Source: Variovorax sp. OK212
GTDB lineage: Bacteria; Pseudomonadota; Gammaproteobacteria; Burkholderiales; Burkholderiaceae_C
Assembly (NCBI RefSeq): GCF_900112425.1
Contig: NZ_FOLP01000023.1
Span: 34,582-98,581, forward strand
DNA length: 64,000 nucleotides
Direction: 5' to 3'
Numbering within the stretch: the stretch's first letter is position 1; each line of letters opens with the position of its first letter. Shown here in pieces: positions 51,044 through 61,010 of the stretch. Position numbers and translations under genes: made by a program. The notes under the pieces are model-generated. The model was not told the DNA's origin, searched no databases, and saw only the letters and a list, made by a program, of their open reading frames with translations.

Positions 51044-51925
51044 ATGGACAAGCTCCGCGCCATGGAAGTCTTCGTCGCCACGGTGGACGCGGGCAGCTTC
51101 GCCGCTGCCGCCGAGGCGCTCGACCTGTCGGCCGTGATGGTCGGCAAGCACATCCGCCAGCTCGAGGCGCAGCTTGGCGCGCGCCTGCTGGAGCGCACCA
51201 CGCGCCGCCATGCGCTCACCGAGATCGGCGCGGCCTACCTCGAGCGTTGCCGCGACGTGCTGGCCAGCGTGCACACCGCCGACGGCGTGGCCGAGTCGCT
51301 GCGCGCCATGCCGCAGGGCGTGCTGCGCGTCACCGCGCCCGTGGCCTACGGCGCGCACCGGCTCACGCCGGTGATCAGCGACTACATCGCTGCCTATCCG
51401 CAGGTGAAGGTCGACCTGAGCCTGAACGACCGCGTGGTCGACCTCGCCGAGGAAGGCTTTGACTGCGGCATCCGCTCGGGCGCCGCGGTCGACGAGCGGC
51501 TCATTGCCAGGCCGCTCGCGCTGGCGCGCATGTTCGCCGTGGCCAGCCCCGAATGGGTGGCGCGCCACGGCCAGCCGAAGCACCCGTCCGAGCTCGAGGC
51601 CTTCCCGCTGCTCGGCTTCGCCAGCTGGGGCCCGGACCACGCGTGGCGCTTCACGCGCAACGGCCGGACCGTGCACGTGCCGGTGCGCGGCCCGCTCACC
51701 ACCAACAACGGCCAGGCCCTGCTGGCCGCCGCCATGGCCGGCGTGGGCGTGATCGTGCAGGCCGACGCGCTGCTCGGGCCCGCGCTGGCCTCGGGCCAGG
51801 TGGTGCAGTTGCTGCCTGAATGGGAACTGCCCACGCGGCAGGTGCACATCATGCGAATGCCGGAGGCGCGGCCGAGCGCGAAGCTGCGGACCTTCGTGGA
51901 TTTCGTGGTGGAGCGGCTGGGTTGA
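51044..51925 (+). CDS. LysR family transcriptional regulator
   Basis: 293 residues from ATG 51044. Winged helix MDKLRAMEVFVATVDAGSFAAAAEALDLSAVMVGKHIRQLEAQLGARLLERTT-type start, then the effector domain (LRVTAPVAYGAHRLTPVI; GFDCGIRSG). It belongs to the CrgA/AaeR-like subgroup that often controls an adjacent dehydrogenase. The 104-base gap to the divergent SDR gene is AT-rich for this genome (50985-51043), a likely promoter zone. It converges on the patatin gene with 39 bases between stops. Confidence 0.9.
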   Translation: MDKLRAMEVFVATVDAGSFAAAAEALDLSAVMVGKHIRQLEAQLGARLLERTTRRHALTEIGAAYLERCRDVLASVHTADGVAESLRAMPQGVLRVTAPVAYGAHRLTPVISDYIAAYPQVKVDLSLNDRVVDLAEEGFDCGIRSGAAVDERLIARPLALARMFAVASPEWVARHGQPKHPSELEAFPLLGFASWGPDHAWRFTRNGRTVHVPVRGPLTTNNGQALLAAAMAGVGVIVQADALLGPALASGQVVQLLPEWELPTRQVHIMRMPEARPSAKLRTFVDFVVERLG

Positions 51926-51964
51926 AGAACCGCGGCCTGCCCGCGTCGACCGCTGCCGCTCAGC

Positions 51965-54900
51965 TCAAGGCTTGGCCGCCGGCAGCGCAAGGCTGCACAT
52001 GCCCGCCTGCTCTTTCATGCTGTCCACCGCGGCATGCGACAGGTGCCATCCGAGCGGAAAGTGCACGCCCTTGGGCAGCAGGTCGATGGCGGTCACCGGC
52101 TCCGTGCGGGCCGTGGCGGCCTTGCCGCCCATCGCCAGCCGGGCCTGCATGACGGCGTCGCCCTCGCGGGCCTCGGCGAGGCGCCCGCCGGCACCGACGC
52201 CGCTGGTGTTGATCACCGCCAGCAACGGGCCGATCAGGTCGAGGTAGGGCGTCTTGCCGCGCGCGCAGACCGGCCGCGCCGGCTGGTAGCGCTCGCCGAT
52301 GGCCGTGGTGCAGGCGGCGTTGTCCGCTGGAATGACCTGCGCGCGCGTCGGCGGCCCGGTCTCGCCGCAGCCCTTGGCGGTCGCGGCGCCCGGGTCGGAC
52401 TCGTTGCGGATCATCAGCACGCGCGGCACTAGGTTCTCGCGCAGCCATTTGCGCTGCTCGGCCGGTATCGCCTCGCACGGCCCCAAGGACGCCGCGGGTC
52501 CGCCCTTGCTGACGGTCAGGCAGGCGCTCAGCGCGCGCACCAGGTCGGCCGTCGATTGCGCACCGCCGTTGTCGAAGTACCCGCCGTCGGCCAGGTGGCC
52601 GCAGATCTTCGTCGCGGCCGCAGGCGAGGTCTTGTCGGGCACCGCGGGCACGTCCGCGCCGCGGTGGTCGCAGAGGTAGGCCGGCGTCTTGAGCCCGCCG
52701 ATGGCGTTCACGTAGGGAAAGCGCGCCGCGTTGTGCGCGGCGGCGCCCAGCGGCATGTCGGCACCCACGAGGCCAAGCTGGTCCTTGCTGCCGGGGAAGT
52801 CGGCCTGCGACACGCGCAGCTCGCTGGCGATGGCGCGTTCGCCGGTCTCGACCCAGGTGGCGTTCAGCAGCAGGTAGGGCACGTGCCTGACGTCGTTGCC
52901 GCTGCCCGCGTCGTCGCGGTGCAGTTCGCGCATGCCCTTGCGCAGCCGCGGCGCGCCGACCTCCATGGTCTGTTCGAACCAGGCGCCGCGCGACATGAAG
53001 CCGCACCCCGGCGTCTTGCACACGCCGCTGGGGACCACGCGGCCGAGCAGGTCTTCGAACATCCACGAAGACAGCAGCGGCGAGAGCAGATCGGTCTGGG
53101 CGAACCGCATGATGCAGCGCTCGCGCGCGGCGGCGTCGAGCGGCCCGCCGCAGGCGCGGTACACCGCCGCGCCCACCGCGCCGCCGGAGACACCGGAGAT
53201 CGCGAAGCTGCGCTGCGCGAAGCTCGGGTCCTGCGCTTCGAGGCTGTGCAGGGCCATGGCCGTCCACATCGCCGCGCGGATGCCCCCGCCTTCGGTCGAC
53301 ACGAAATACACGTCCTGGCCGCCGCTGGCAGGGTTGGCCGGGAACTGCGGGTTGCACGCGGCCTGGTCGTTCTGCGCGTGGCAAAGGCCGCGCAGCCATT
53401 GCGCCAGGGCCGCGTCGAGCGCCACCCCCGCGATGACGGGCGCCTGCGCCGCATCGCCGGGCCGGCGCGCGGTGGCGAGCAGGTTGCCGGCCACGATGAC
53501 GATCGCCAATGCAGGCAAGGTGAGGATCAGCGGCCAGTACACCCTGAGCATGCTGGCGCCGGTCGACGCGCGCACCCGCGCCATGGCCCACCGGTAGGCC
53601 ACCGCGAGCACGCAGGCCAGCAGCGCCGTGCAGACCAGCATGCGGATGCCGCCCCAGCGGCTGTACTCGCCCGGCAACGGCCCCGGCCAGACGATGTGGT
53701 TGTCGGTGAGGCCCGCCACGCCGAGCACGCCGACCCACGCGAAGAACACCAGCACCCACGGCACCGCCGTGCGAACCTCCAGCAGCGACAGCCAGCCGAA
53801 CACGCACAGCCAGAAGGTCAGCGACAGCAGGATGACCGGAAAGGCCATCGAGGGAAAGTAATCGCCGCTGCGCCCCGGCAGCACGTCCACCAGCCGGCAG
53901 GCCAGCACCAGCGCGAGCGCCGCGAGGGGCAGCAGGTACGGCGTGAGCTTGCCGAGGAAGTTGTACTTCACGATCCTGGGCGCCTCGTAGGAAGGCTCAC
54001 CCGGCCCGGGGGCCTTGGGCGTTGCGTCGAGCAGGCCGAAGCGCTCGCTCCACTCCTTCCAGTCGATGCAGTCGTAGTAGCCGCCGGTGGACGCCTTCTC
54101 CGACCGGCGCCAGATGAAGCCGCCGCCCGCGAAGACGGCCAGCACGGCGAAGGCCACCACGCCGAGGCTCGGCACCAGGCAGCTCGGCCAGCCGGCATGG
54201 CCGCCGCCGTGCGCGGCCGTGCCCACCTGCGCCTTCGAAAGGTCCTGCAGCACGTTGGCGCACAGCACCACCACCAGCAGCACCGGCACCAGCGCCAGCA
54301 CACGGGCCCAGTCGCGCGCGAAGAAGTCTTCGTGGCGCTTGCCGACCGGCACATACCCCAGCCCGTCGTCGTGGCGGATGCGGCCGGTGGAGCGCCGCAG
54401 GTGGCACACGCTGCGCGTCCACAGCCAGCAGGCGAACACGAGCATCGCGAGCGCCAGCACGGAGACCGCGAAGACCGTGACCGAGCCCGCGAGCAGCCAG
54501 GCGGCGGCGCCCCAGTCGATCGGGGTGCCGGGCGGCGGCATCGGCGCGCCGCCCCAGTCCACATGGACCATCGTGAGGAAGCGCGGCACGAAGGAAGCGG
54601 TCGAGGCAATGATGTCCCGCGACTGGTCCATCACCACGGTCAGCCCCGCCAGCAGCGCGAGCGCGGCCAGCACGTAGCGGCTGCGCACGATGCAGTCGAA
54701 GATCGCTGCCCGCAGGTCGGCGCGCAACTCGCAGCGGTGGGCATTGTTCGGGCGGTCCGGAAGAATCGACAGCACCACGCCGAACAGCCAGCAGGCGCCG
54801 CCGGCCGCCAGCACCAGCAGCACGGCACCGGTCAGCGGCCACTTGGCCTGGTGCGCGGCGCAGCCCAGCCGGCCGCGCCATGTGGCGCCCTCCGCAGCGG

Positions 54901-55573
54901 CGCAAGCATCGGCGCTGAAGTACATGGCCGCCACCAGCGCGACGAGCGCCACCACCCCCACCGCGACGGCCCGCGGGTGCGCGCGCACCTGCCACGCGTC
55001 CAGGTTGGCGAGCCGCCCGACGCCGAGCAGCCCGAGCAGCAGCACGCCGACACCGATGCTCGGCCCCCAGCCGCCCGTGCGGCCGAGCGCCATCATGTTT
55101 TCCAGCAGGTCGACGGCCACCAGCATCAGCACCGGAACCCAGAAGAGCACGAACCACCGGCGCCCGGCCTCGCTGGCCTGGCCCGTGTCCTCGTCCAATG
55201 CGGTGGCGATCACGCGGCCGGTCTTCAGGAAGAACGCGGCATACAGCGGCACGAACAGCGCGCTGTCGAGCGCGAAATAGGCCTGGGCCAGCCAGACCAG
55301 CTGGCAGCGGCGCCACAGCTCGAGCAGTGCGGCGGCCGGCCCCGCGGCGCCGTCGTCGGCCCAGCCCGCAAAGTCCTCGACGCCCCAGCCGGTGCGCACA
55401 TACAGCATGGACTGGATCAGCAGCAGGATCGCCGCGGCGCCGACGAGCACCAGGCCGAGCACCCGCGCGCTGCCGGAGACGAAGCGGGCGCCCTTGATCA
55501 ACCTGTCGATCGTGATGGCCGGGAAGCCGCGATGGTCGTCGCCGGGGATGGTTACAGCCGTCGTACTCGCCAT
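51965..55573 (-). CDS. Giant polytopic membrane protein with C-terminal patatin-like phospholipase domain
   Basis: About 1202 residues from ATG 55573; an ATG at 55624 is possible. The first 720 residues contain at least ten hydrophobic helices with large loops. The C-terminal part (about 755-1190) has patatin features: oxyanion loop STEGGGIRAAMWTA (about 762-775), nucleophile elbow GVSGGAVG (Ser about 793), and the Asp of the dyad in LADGGYFDNGG (about 998). It should be a membrane-embedded lipid acyl hydrolase. Many cysteines in the catalytic part suggest an oxidising compartment or metal. No effector or secretion partner is adjacent. Confidence 0.82.
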   Translation of the reverse strand: MASTTAVTIPGDDHRGFPAITIDRLIKGARFVSGSARVLGLVLVGAAAILLLIQSMLYVRTGWGVEDFAGWADDGAAGPAAALLELWRRCQLVWLAQAYFALDSALFVPLYAAFFLKTGRVIATALDEDTGQASEAGRRWFVLFWVPVLMLVAVDLLENMMALGRTGGWGPSIGVGVLLLGLLGVGRLANLDAWQVRAHPRAVAVGVVALVALVAAMYFSADACAAAEGATWRGRLGCAAHQAKWPLTGAVLLVLAAGGACWLFGVVLSILPDRPNNAHRCELRADLRAAIFDCIVRSRYVLAALALLAGLTVVMDQSRDIIASTASFVPRFLTMVHVDWGGAPMPPPGTPIDWGAAAWLLAGSVTVFAVSVLALAMLVFACWLWTRSVCHLRRSTGRIRHDDGLGYVPVGKRHEDFFARDWARVLALVPVLLVVVLCANVLQDLSKAQVGTAAHGGGHAGWPSCLVPSLGVVAFAVLAVFAGGGFIWRRSEKASTGGYYDCIDWKEWSERFGLLDATPKAPGPGEPSYEAPRIVKYNFLGKLTPYLLPLAALALVLACRLVDVLPGRSGDYFPSMAFPVILLSLTFWLCVFGWLSLLEVRTAVPWVLVFFAWVGVLGVAGLTDNHIVWPGPLPGEYSRWGGIRMLVCTALLACVLAVAYRWAMARVRASTGASMLRVYWPLILTLPALAIVIVAGNLLATARRPGDAAQAPVIAGVALDAALAQWLRGLCHAQNDQAACNPQFPANPASGGQDVYFVSTEGGGIRAAMWTAMALHSLEAQDPSFAQRSFAISGVSGGAVGAAVYRACGGPLDAAARERCIMRFAQTDLLSPLLSSWMFEDLLGRVVPSGVCKTPGCGFMSRGAWFEQTMEVGAPRLRKGMRELHRDDAGSGNDVRHVPYLLLNATWVETGERAIASELRVSQADFPGSKDQLGLVGADMPLGAAAHNAARFPYVNAIGGLKTPAYLCDHRGADVPAVPDKTSPAAATKICGHLADGGYFDNGGAQSTADLVRALSACLTVSKGGPAASLGPCEAIPAEQRKWLRENLVPRVLMIRNESDPGAATAKGCGETGPPTRAQVIPADNAACTTAIGERYQPARPVCARGKTPYLDLIGPLLAVINTSGVGAGGRLAEAREGDAVMQARLAMGGKAATARTEPVTAIDLLPKGVHFPLGWHLSHAAVDSMKEQAGMCSLALPAAKP

Positions 55574-55735
55574 GGGAGCCTCGCTTTCTGCGTGCATCCG
55601 CACGGGCCGCGATCTTGAACGCATCGAAGCCGCACGTCATCCCCTGAACAGGGGAACGCGCGCGGGGCAGCCTCGCGCGCCATAGGACATAGGCCACAGG
55701 TCAGCCCCCCTGCGATCGCGGCGGTCAGCGGCAGT

Positions 55736-58700
55736 TCACCAGCGCACCTTCATGCCCACGCTGCCCTGCACGCCGCCCTTCGTGCGCGTGTCGCCGCCCG
55801 AGGCCCACAGCTTGCCCACTTCCGCGTACAGGCTCGTGCTCTCGGTCAGCTGCAGCGTGGCGCCGCCGGCCAGCTCGGTGCTGGTGCCGCCGGTGCGCGT
55901 GGCGATGTCGGTGTACGCGGCCGGGCCGACGAAGCGGGTGATGTCCGTGCCGCTGCCGCTGCGGTACACGTTGAAGCGCACGTAGGGCTGCAGCAGGCCG
56001 GCGCCGGTGGCGATCTCGCCCTTGACCCGCACGCCTGCACGCACCAGCCAGCCGTTGTGGCTGTTCTGCTGCACCAGCGCGCCGGCGATGCCGGTGTCGT
56101 CCAGGTTCACGCGCTGGTGCACCAGTTGCAGCTGCGGCTCGATGGTCCAGTTGGGCGCGATGGCGAAGGCCTGGCCGACTTCGACGGAAGCCAGCAGGCT
56201 GTTGCCCTTGCCGGAGGTGCCCAGGCCCAGCGCGGGTGACACGGTGTAGCGGTGGCGTCCGGCCTGCAGCACGCTGTCGACGTACAGGCCGTCGTCGTTC
56301 TTCCAGGTGGCGTAGGCGCCCAGGTACTGGTTCTTCAGGTTGTTGGTGCCCACCGCGAGGTTCTGCACACCGCTGGCGAAGCCGGTCACGCGCATGTCGC
56401 CGTCGAGCTGGCCCACGTACACGCCCACGCGCCAGTGGGGGTCGGCCCACAGGTCGGTGCCAGCCTGGAAGCCGGTCAGGCGGCCCTCGCTGGTGGGGCT
56501 CACGGTACCGCTCTGCGAGATGGTGCGGTCGACGCTGATGATGCGGCCCCAGGCCTGGCGGTAGCCCTGCTCGGGCGTGGCGATGTTGGCACCCGAGGGG
56601 CCGTCGTCGCCCACGCGCTGGTGCAGGTTGCCCACCATCGCGAGGTTGGCCTGGCGCAGCTGCTCGGGCAGCGCCGCGTACAGCGGCACTTCGGCGCGAT
56701 AGGTGGGCACGACGATGGCACCCACGGCCGCTGCGCCGGCGCCCGCGGTGACCGCGACGTTGCCTGCGGCGTCCCTGGTGCCGGTGCCTGTTCCCGGGTC
56801 GGTTCCGGTGCCCGTGCCGCCCCCCGGCGGCGTGACAGTCGTGGTGGTGGTGGAGCGCAGGTACCAGTTCTCGCCCGCGCCGCTGGCGTCGGCCGCGTAC
56901 AGCCGGTACTCGTAGGCGCCCGCATCGACGTGGCCGCCCGCCAGGACGAAGGCATTCCTGGTGGTCTGCGCCGTGGTGGTCGCGCCGCCGATGGCGCTGA
57001 TCACCTCGATGCCGTTGCCGGCGGTGAGCGCGCCAAGGCCGCCCATGTTGGTGATCTGCACGTTGGTCGTGCCGCTCGCGATGGCGGTGGCGCCGCTCAG
57101 GATGAGCCGGTCGCTCACGCTCGCGCTGGTGCCCAGCGAGGTGCCCAGGCGCAGCGTGCCGCCGTTGCCGACCCACGGGCCAGTCACGGTGAGCGTGGTG
57201 CCGGGCACGGTGCCCAGCAGCGACACGGTGCCGCTGTTGGCCATCGACGCGATGGTCTGGTTGTGGCCGGCCAGGTCGAGCGTGGCGCCCGCGGCCACGT
57301 TGAAGGCGCTCGCGCTGCTGAAGGTGTTGGCCACGCCGGCGCGCAAGGTGCCCGCCGCGACGCTGGTCGCACCGCTGTTGGTGTTGGCACCGCTGACCGT
57401 GAGCACGCCCGCGCCGGCCTTCACCAGGTCGCTGGCGCCGGAGATGGTTCCGGTCCAGGCCAGGTCGTGGCCGTTGGTGTCGATGGTGCCGGCGCCGCCC
57501 AGGATCAGCGCGTTGGGCACGCTCAGGCCGTCGTCGCCGGCGATCACGCGGCCGGTGGCGCCGGGGTCGATGGCAATGGCGCCGATCAGCACGCCGCCGG
57601 TGTTCAGCGTGAGGCTGTTGCTGCCGGCGGTGAACTCGACGGCCGGCGCTCGGGTCACGCCGTCGCCGCCCAGCCCGCCCGAGATGGTGCCGGTGTTGGT
57701 CACGGCCAGGTTCGAGCCCCAGACGCCGACACCGCCGGCGCCGTTCGCACCGTTGGCGCCGCCGTTGTTGTTGACTCCGCCCGCACCGCCGGCGCCGCCC
57801 GTGATGCTGCCGGTGTTCGCGATGCCGGCCGCGCTGCCGGTGGACGACACGCCCGCGCCGCCGCCGCCACCCGCGCCCGGTGCGCCCGTGCCCGTGGCGC
57901 CGCCGCCGCCGTTGCCGCCCGCGCCCCCGGCGCCGCCCGTGATCACGCCCGCGTTGCTCGCGGCAATCGAACTGCCGACCAGCGTGAGCCCGATGCCGCC
58001 CGCACCGCCGCCGCCGCCCGAGGCGTTGAGCTCGCTTGGCAGCAGGCTGGAGCCGCCGGCACCGCCCGCGCCCCCGGTGATCGTGCACATGTTGCTGAAG
58101 GCCAGCCCCGGCGTGACGGCGTTCAGGTAGAAGCCGCCCCCGCCGCTGCCGCCACCGCCGGCCTGCGAGAAAGCGTCGCCGCCCGCCCCGCCCGCGCCGC
58201 CGACCGACGGCGCGAACGACGTGTAGTTGCCGAGCGGGCCATCGAGGATCGCGCCGTAGCCCCCCGCACCGCCGCCGCCCGCGGCCCAGTAGCCCTGCCC
58301 GCCCGCGCCGCCGTTGCCGCCGGTCCGGCTTTCGTTGGACGCGCTGACGTTGTTGGCAATCGCCCCGCCCCGGAAGCCGCCACCACCGCCGCCGCCATAG
58401 CCGTTGCCGGCCCCCGCGCCGCCGGTCTGCGACTGGCCCGCAAGGCCGTCGTCGCCCCGGAACGCGCCCGGGCCCACGAGATTGCTCGTGGTGCCCGCCG
58501 CGCCGCCGGTGCCGGGCGTGGCGCCTGCGAAGCCGCCGATGGCGGCGTCGCTGCCGGCCGTCGCGCCGGCGGGTGTCGAGGCGCCGCCGCTGCCGCCGCT
58601 GGCACCCAGGTTCGAGTCGTTGAGCCCGCCGCTGCCACCGTTGCCGTCGCTGCCGCCGGCCCCTGCATGCAGCAGCGGATCGCCCACCGGCTGGCCGCCC

Positions 58701-58891
58701 GCGCCGCCGGCCGCCATCGCAGGTCCTGCGGACAGCAGCGCCACCGCGATGGCGACCGCGATGGCGCTTCTGCCGACGCCGCTGCCGGCACGCGTGCTCG
58801 ACGATGAGCGCGCGTGGCCGCGCGAGGTTTCAGGAGCGGCCACCCAAGTGCCGAGCGCGGGATTCCAGAGTGTCCGAAAGATCTTGTTCAT
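55736..58891 (-). CDS. Type V autotransporter with Gly-rich passenger
   Basis: 1051 residues from ATG 58891. An extended signal peptide region opens it (NKIFRTLWNPALGTWVAAPE), followed by a classical hydrophobic core (AIAVAIAVALLSAGPAMA). The passenger (about 60-770) is very rich in Gly/Ala (GGAGGAGG units) and ends with autotransporter-associated strand repeats (DLVKAGAGVLTVSGANTNSG; GTLRAGVANTFSSASAF). The last 270 residues form a 12-strand beta-barrel (RQAWGRIISVDRTISQ ... GSVGMKVRW), ending in aromatic Trp. It should present an adhesin-like fibre on the outer membrane. The strong base bias also gives a long antisense open frame, which is not a gene. Confidence 0.9.
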   Translation of the reverse strand: MNKIFRTLWNPALGTWVAAPETSRGHARSSSSTRAGSGVGRSAIAVAIAVALLSAGPAMAAGGAGGQPVGDPLLHAGAGGSDGNGGSGGLNDSNLGASGGSGGASTPAGATAGSDAAIGGFAGATPGTGGAAGTTSNLVGPGAFRGDDGLAGQSQTGGAGAGNGYGGGGGGGFRGGAIANNVSASNESRTGGNGGAGGQGYWAAGGGGAGGYGAILDGPLGNYTSFAPSVGGAGGAGGDAFSQAGGGGSGGGGFYLNAVTPGLAFSNMCTITGGAGGAGGSSLLPSELNASGGGGGAGGIGLTLVGSSIAASNAGVITGGAGGAGGNGGGGATGTGAPGAGGGGGAGVSSTGSAAGIANTGSITGGAGGAGGVNNNGGANGANGAGGVGVWGSNLAVTNTGTISGGLGGDGVTRAPAVEFTAGSNSLTLNTGGVLIGAIAIDPGATGRVIAGDDGLSVPNALILGGAGTIDTNGHDLAWTGTISGASDLVKAGAGVLTVSGANTNSGATSVAAGTLRAGVANTFSSASAFNVAAGATLDLAGHNQTIASMANSGTVSLLGTVPGTTLTVTGPWVGNGGTLRLGTSLGTSASVSDRLILSGATAIASGTTNVQITNMGGLGALTAGNGIEVISAIGGATTTAQTTRNAFVLAGGHVDAGAYEYRLYAADASGAGENWYLRSTTTTTVTPPGGGTGTGTDPGTGTGTRDAAGNVAVTAGAGAAAVGAIVVPTYRAEVPLYAALPEQLRQANLAMVGNLHQRVGDDGPSGANIATPEQGYRQAWGRIISVDRTISQSGTVSPTSEGRLTGFQAGTDLWADPHWRVGVYVGQLDGDMRVTGFASGVQNLAVGTNNLKNQYLGAYATWKNDDGLYVDSVLQAGRHRYTVSPALGLGTSGKGNSLLASVEVGQAFAIAPNWTIEPQLQLVHQRVNLDDTGIAGALVQQNSHNGWLVRAGVRVKGEIATGAGLLQPYVRFNVYRSGSGTDITRFVGPAAYTDIATRTGGTSTELAGGATLQLTESTSLYAEVGKLWASGGDTRTKGGVQGSVGMKVRW

Positions 58892-59325
58892 CGCCTCTAC
58901 CTGTTGCTTCGTTACCTGACCGGGCAGGCGCCCACATGCGGTGGCACTGGCGTGCCCTCCGCATACCGTGATTTGCGAAATGCAAGGTAAAAATGTAAGC
59001 ACGCGTAGCAACTGGCGATATGCCTGATAACGGGTACCTAACGCAGGCCTTGGCAATGGCTTTCCACCAGCGTGGGGCCGTGAAAGCGCGCGATGACGTC
59101 GTCAGCCGCGAACTGCATCGGGGAGTAACCGATGTTTCGAAGGTAGGCTCAAAGTACTAGGGTTACCAGCAGGCGCGCGCCGGTCCACGGGAGCGCCAAG
59201 GCAGCGGGCTGACGCGTGGTCGATCGCCCGCTCAAAGGACGGAGATCGGAGGGACCGTCGGCCACCGCACGTTCGCCAAGATCGCCAAGATCACCACGAC
59301 CGCCGTGGCGCCGGCGCTCCTCAGT
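58892..59325. other. Intergenic region between autotransporter and alpha-glucosidase genes
   Basis: 434 bases with no convincing gene. The part next to the autotransporter (58920-59040) is AT-richer (TTTGCGAAATGCAAGGTAAA) and probably holds its promoter. A 37-codon open stretch on the minus strand (59038-59148) looks faintly protein-like but has no clear start or family. CGCCAAGATCGCCAAGATCA near 59275-59295 is a short direct repeat. I see no clear terminator or RNA structure. Confidence 0.5.
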
Positions 59326-60978
59326 TCACGCCGATGCCGGGCCCTGCACGGCCAGCACCACGCCTTCCAGCGCCGCCAGGGACAGCGGCTCCGCCTGGAG
59401 GCCCTCTCGCCCCTCGTGGGTGCTCGCGAGCACGCCGACCACCCCACCCGACACCGCGCTGCCGATGTCTCTCTGCGCATCCGCGAAGTTCAGCAGCACC
59501 ATCAGCCGCCGCTGCCCGAGCGTGCGTGCATAGGCCAGGATGTCCGCGCCAAGGTCGAGCGGCGCCCACGCGCCGGCATGCAACGCCGGCTCGGCGCGCC
59601 GCAGCGCGATCAACCGGCGGTACAGCGCAAGCATCGACGTCGCATCGCCCTGCTGCCGTTCGACATTGCGGGTGGCCCAGTCGTCGCCCAGCCGCAGCCA
59701 GGGCTTGCCCTGGCTGAAGCCCGCGTGCGGGGCGGCGCTCCACTGCATCGGCGTGCGTTGCGGGTCGCGGCCGAGGCCCTTGCCCGGTTCGTTCTTCTCG
59801 AACGGGTCCTGCACTTCGCCGGGCGGAATGACTGCATCGGTCATGCCGATCTCGTCGCCGTAGTACAGCGTCGGCGTGCCGCGCAGGGTGAGCAGCAGCA
59901 TCGCCGCGAGCCTGGCGTGCAAGGAGCCGACGCGGCTTGCGATGCGCGGCTTGTCGTGGTTGCCGAGCACCCAGTTGGGCGCCGCGCCGGGCGGCAGCGC
60001 GGCTTCGTAGTCGCGCACCAGGCGTTCGATCACGCCGGCCTGCCATGGCGCGCCGATGAGCTGGAAGTTGAAGGGCAGCTGCACGCCCTGCAGCACGCCC
60101 TGGCTGTCGAGCCCGTAGTACGCCACGAGGCGCGCCAGCGGCAGGTAGAGCTCGCCGATCAGCACGCGGTCGCCCTGCGCGTCGCTGAACGCGTCGACCA
60201 CGCCGCGCATCTCGCGCACGATCTCCTGCACCTCGGGGAGGTCTGCCGTGTACAGCGGCAGCAGGCTGTGCGACGGGTCCCCGCCGGGCACGAACGCCGG
60301 ATTGGCGGGGTTGTCGCGGAACGCGGCGTCCTTCACGAGGTGGTACAGCACGTCGATGCGAAAACCGTCGACGCCACGGCGCAGCCAGAAGCGCAGGGCC
60401 TCGTACATGGCGGCCCGCACCTCGGGGTTGCGCCAATTGAGGTCGGGCTGCTCGCGCAGGAAGGAGTGCAGGTAGTACTGGCCGGTGCGCGAGTCGAGCG
60501 TCCAGGCCGGGCCGCCGAAGTTGCTGAGCCAGTTGTTCGGCGGGCCGCCGCCGGGCGCGGGGTCGCGCCACAGGTACCAGTCGCGTTTCGGATCCTGGCG
60601 CGAGGAACGGCTCTGCGTGAACCAGGGGTGCCGCTCGGACGTGTGGTTCGGCACGAAGTCGAGGATGACCTTCAGGCCGCGCGCATGCGCGCTGCGCACC
60701 AGTTCATCGAAGTCCGCCAGCGTGCCGAAACGCGCGTCGATGCCGCAATAGTCGGAAATGTCGTACCCGAAGTCGGCCATCGGTGAGGGGTAGATCGGCG
60801 AAATCCAGACAGCGTCGACGCCGAGCGACACCAAATAATCGAGCCGTTGCCGGATGCCGCGCAAGTCGCCGATGCCGTCTCCATCGCTGTCCTGGAACGA
60901 ACGCGGGTAGATCTGATAGACGATGCCGTTCTTCCACCAGCCGTCGGGCGGTGCGGGTTGTTGTTGTCTGGTGTCCAT
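59326..60978 (-). CDS. GH13 alpha-glucosidase / oligo-1,6-glucosidase-like
   Basis: 550 residues, cytosolic. GH13 signatures in order: WWKNGIVYQIYPRSFQDSDGDGIGDLRGI, DFVPNHTS (region I), GFRIDVLYH (region II, nucleophile Asp), IGELYLP (region III, acid Glu) and LGNHDKPRI (region IV, Asp). DGDGIGD is the calcium-binding loop of this subgroup. It hydrolyses or transfers alpha-glucosyl units. Divergent from a second GH13 gene with 32 bases between start codons, so the two share one control region. Together they fit maltose/trehalose or glycogen metabolism. Confidence 0.9.
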   Translation of the reverse strand: MDTRQQQPAPPDGWWKNGIVYQIYPRSFQDSDGDGIGDLRGIRQRLDYLVSLGVDAVWISPIYPSPMADFGYDISDYCGIDARFGTLADFDELVRSAHARGLKVILDFVPNHTSERHPWFTQSRSSRQDPKRDWYLWRDPAPGGGPPNNWLSNFGGPAWTLDSRTGQYYLHSFLREQPDLNWRNPEVRAAMYEALRFWLRRGVDGFRIDVLYHLVKDAAFRDNPANPAFVPGGDPSHSLLPLYTADLPEVQEIVREMRGVVDAFSDAQGDRVLIGELYLPLARLVAYYGLDSQGVLQGVQLPFNFQLIGAPWQAGVIERLVRDYEAALPPGAAPNWVLGNHDKPRIASRVGSLHARLAAMLLLTLRGTPTLYYGDEIGMTDAVIPPGEVQDPFEKNEPGKGLGRDPQRTPMQWSAAPHAGFSQGKPWLRLGDDWATRNVERQQGDATSMLALYRRLIALRRAEPALHAGAWAPLDLGADILAYARTLGQRRLMVLLNFADAQRDIGSAVSGGVVGVLASTHEGREGLQAEPLSLAALEGVVLAVQGPASA

Positions 60979-61010
60979 ATGTGCGAGTCCTTCCCTGAAA
61001 GCAGGAATGC

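Noticed and set aside
52556..55618. Long plus-strand open frame (1020 codons) antisense to the patatin gene
   Set aside because: It is His/Arg/Gln-rich with no recognisable motif; the minus strand has clear membrane helices and patatin motifs.
57640..58700. GCC/CCG-rich repetitive stretch considered as a CRISPR-like or satellite array
   Set aside because: The period is irregular and explained by Gly-Gly-Ala codons of the autotransporter passenger; there are no spacers.
56252..58807. Long plus-strand open frame (851 codons) antisense to the autotransporter
   Set aside because: Its Ala/Arg/Gly-rich translation has no domain pattern and mirrors the GC-rich Gly codons of the autotransporter on the other strand.
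59038..59148. Short minus-strand frame of 37 codons in the gap before the autotransporter
   Set aside because: No convincing start or ribosome site, and no family resemblance strong enough to call a gene or a remnant.
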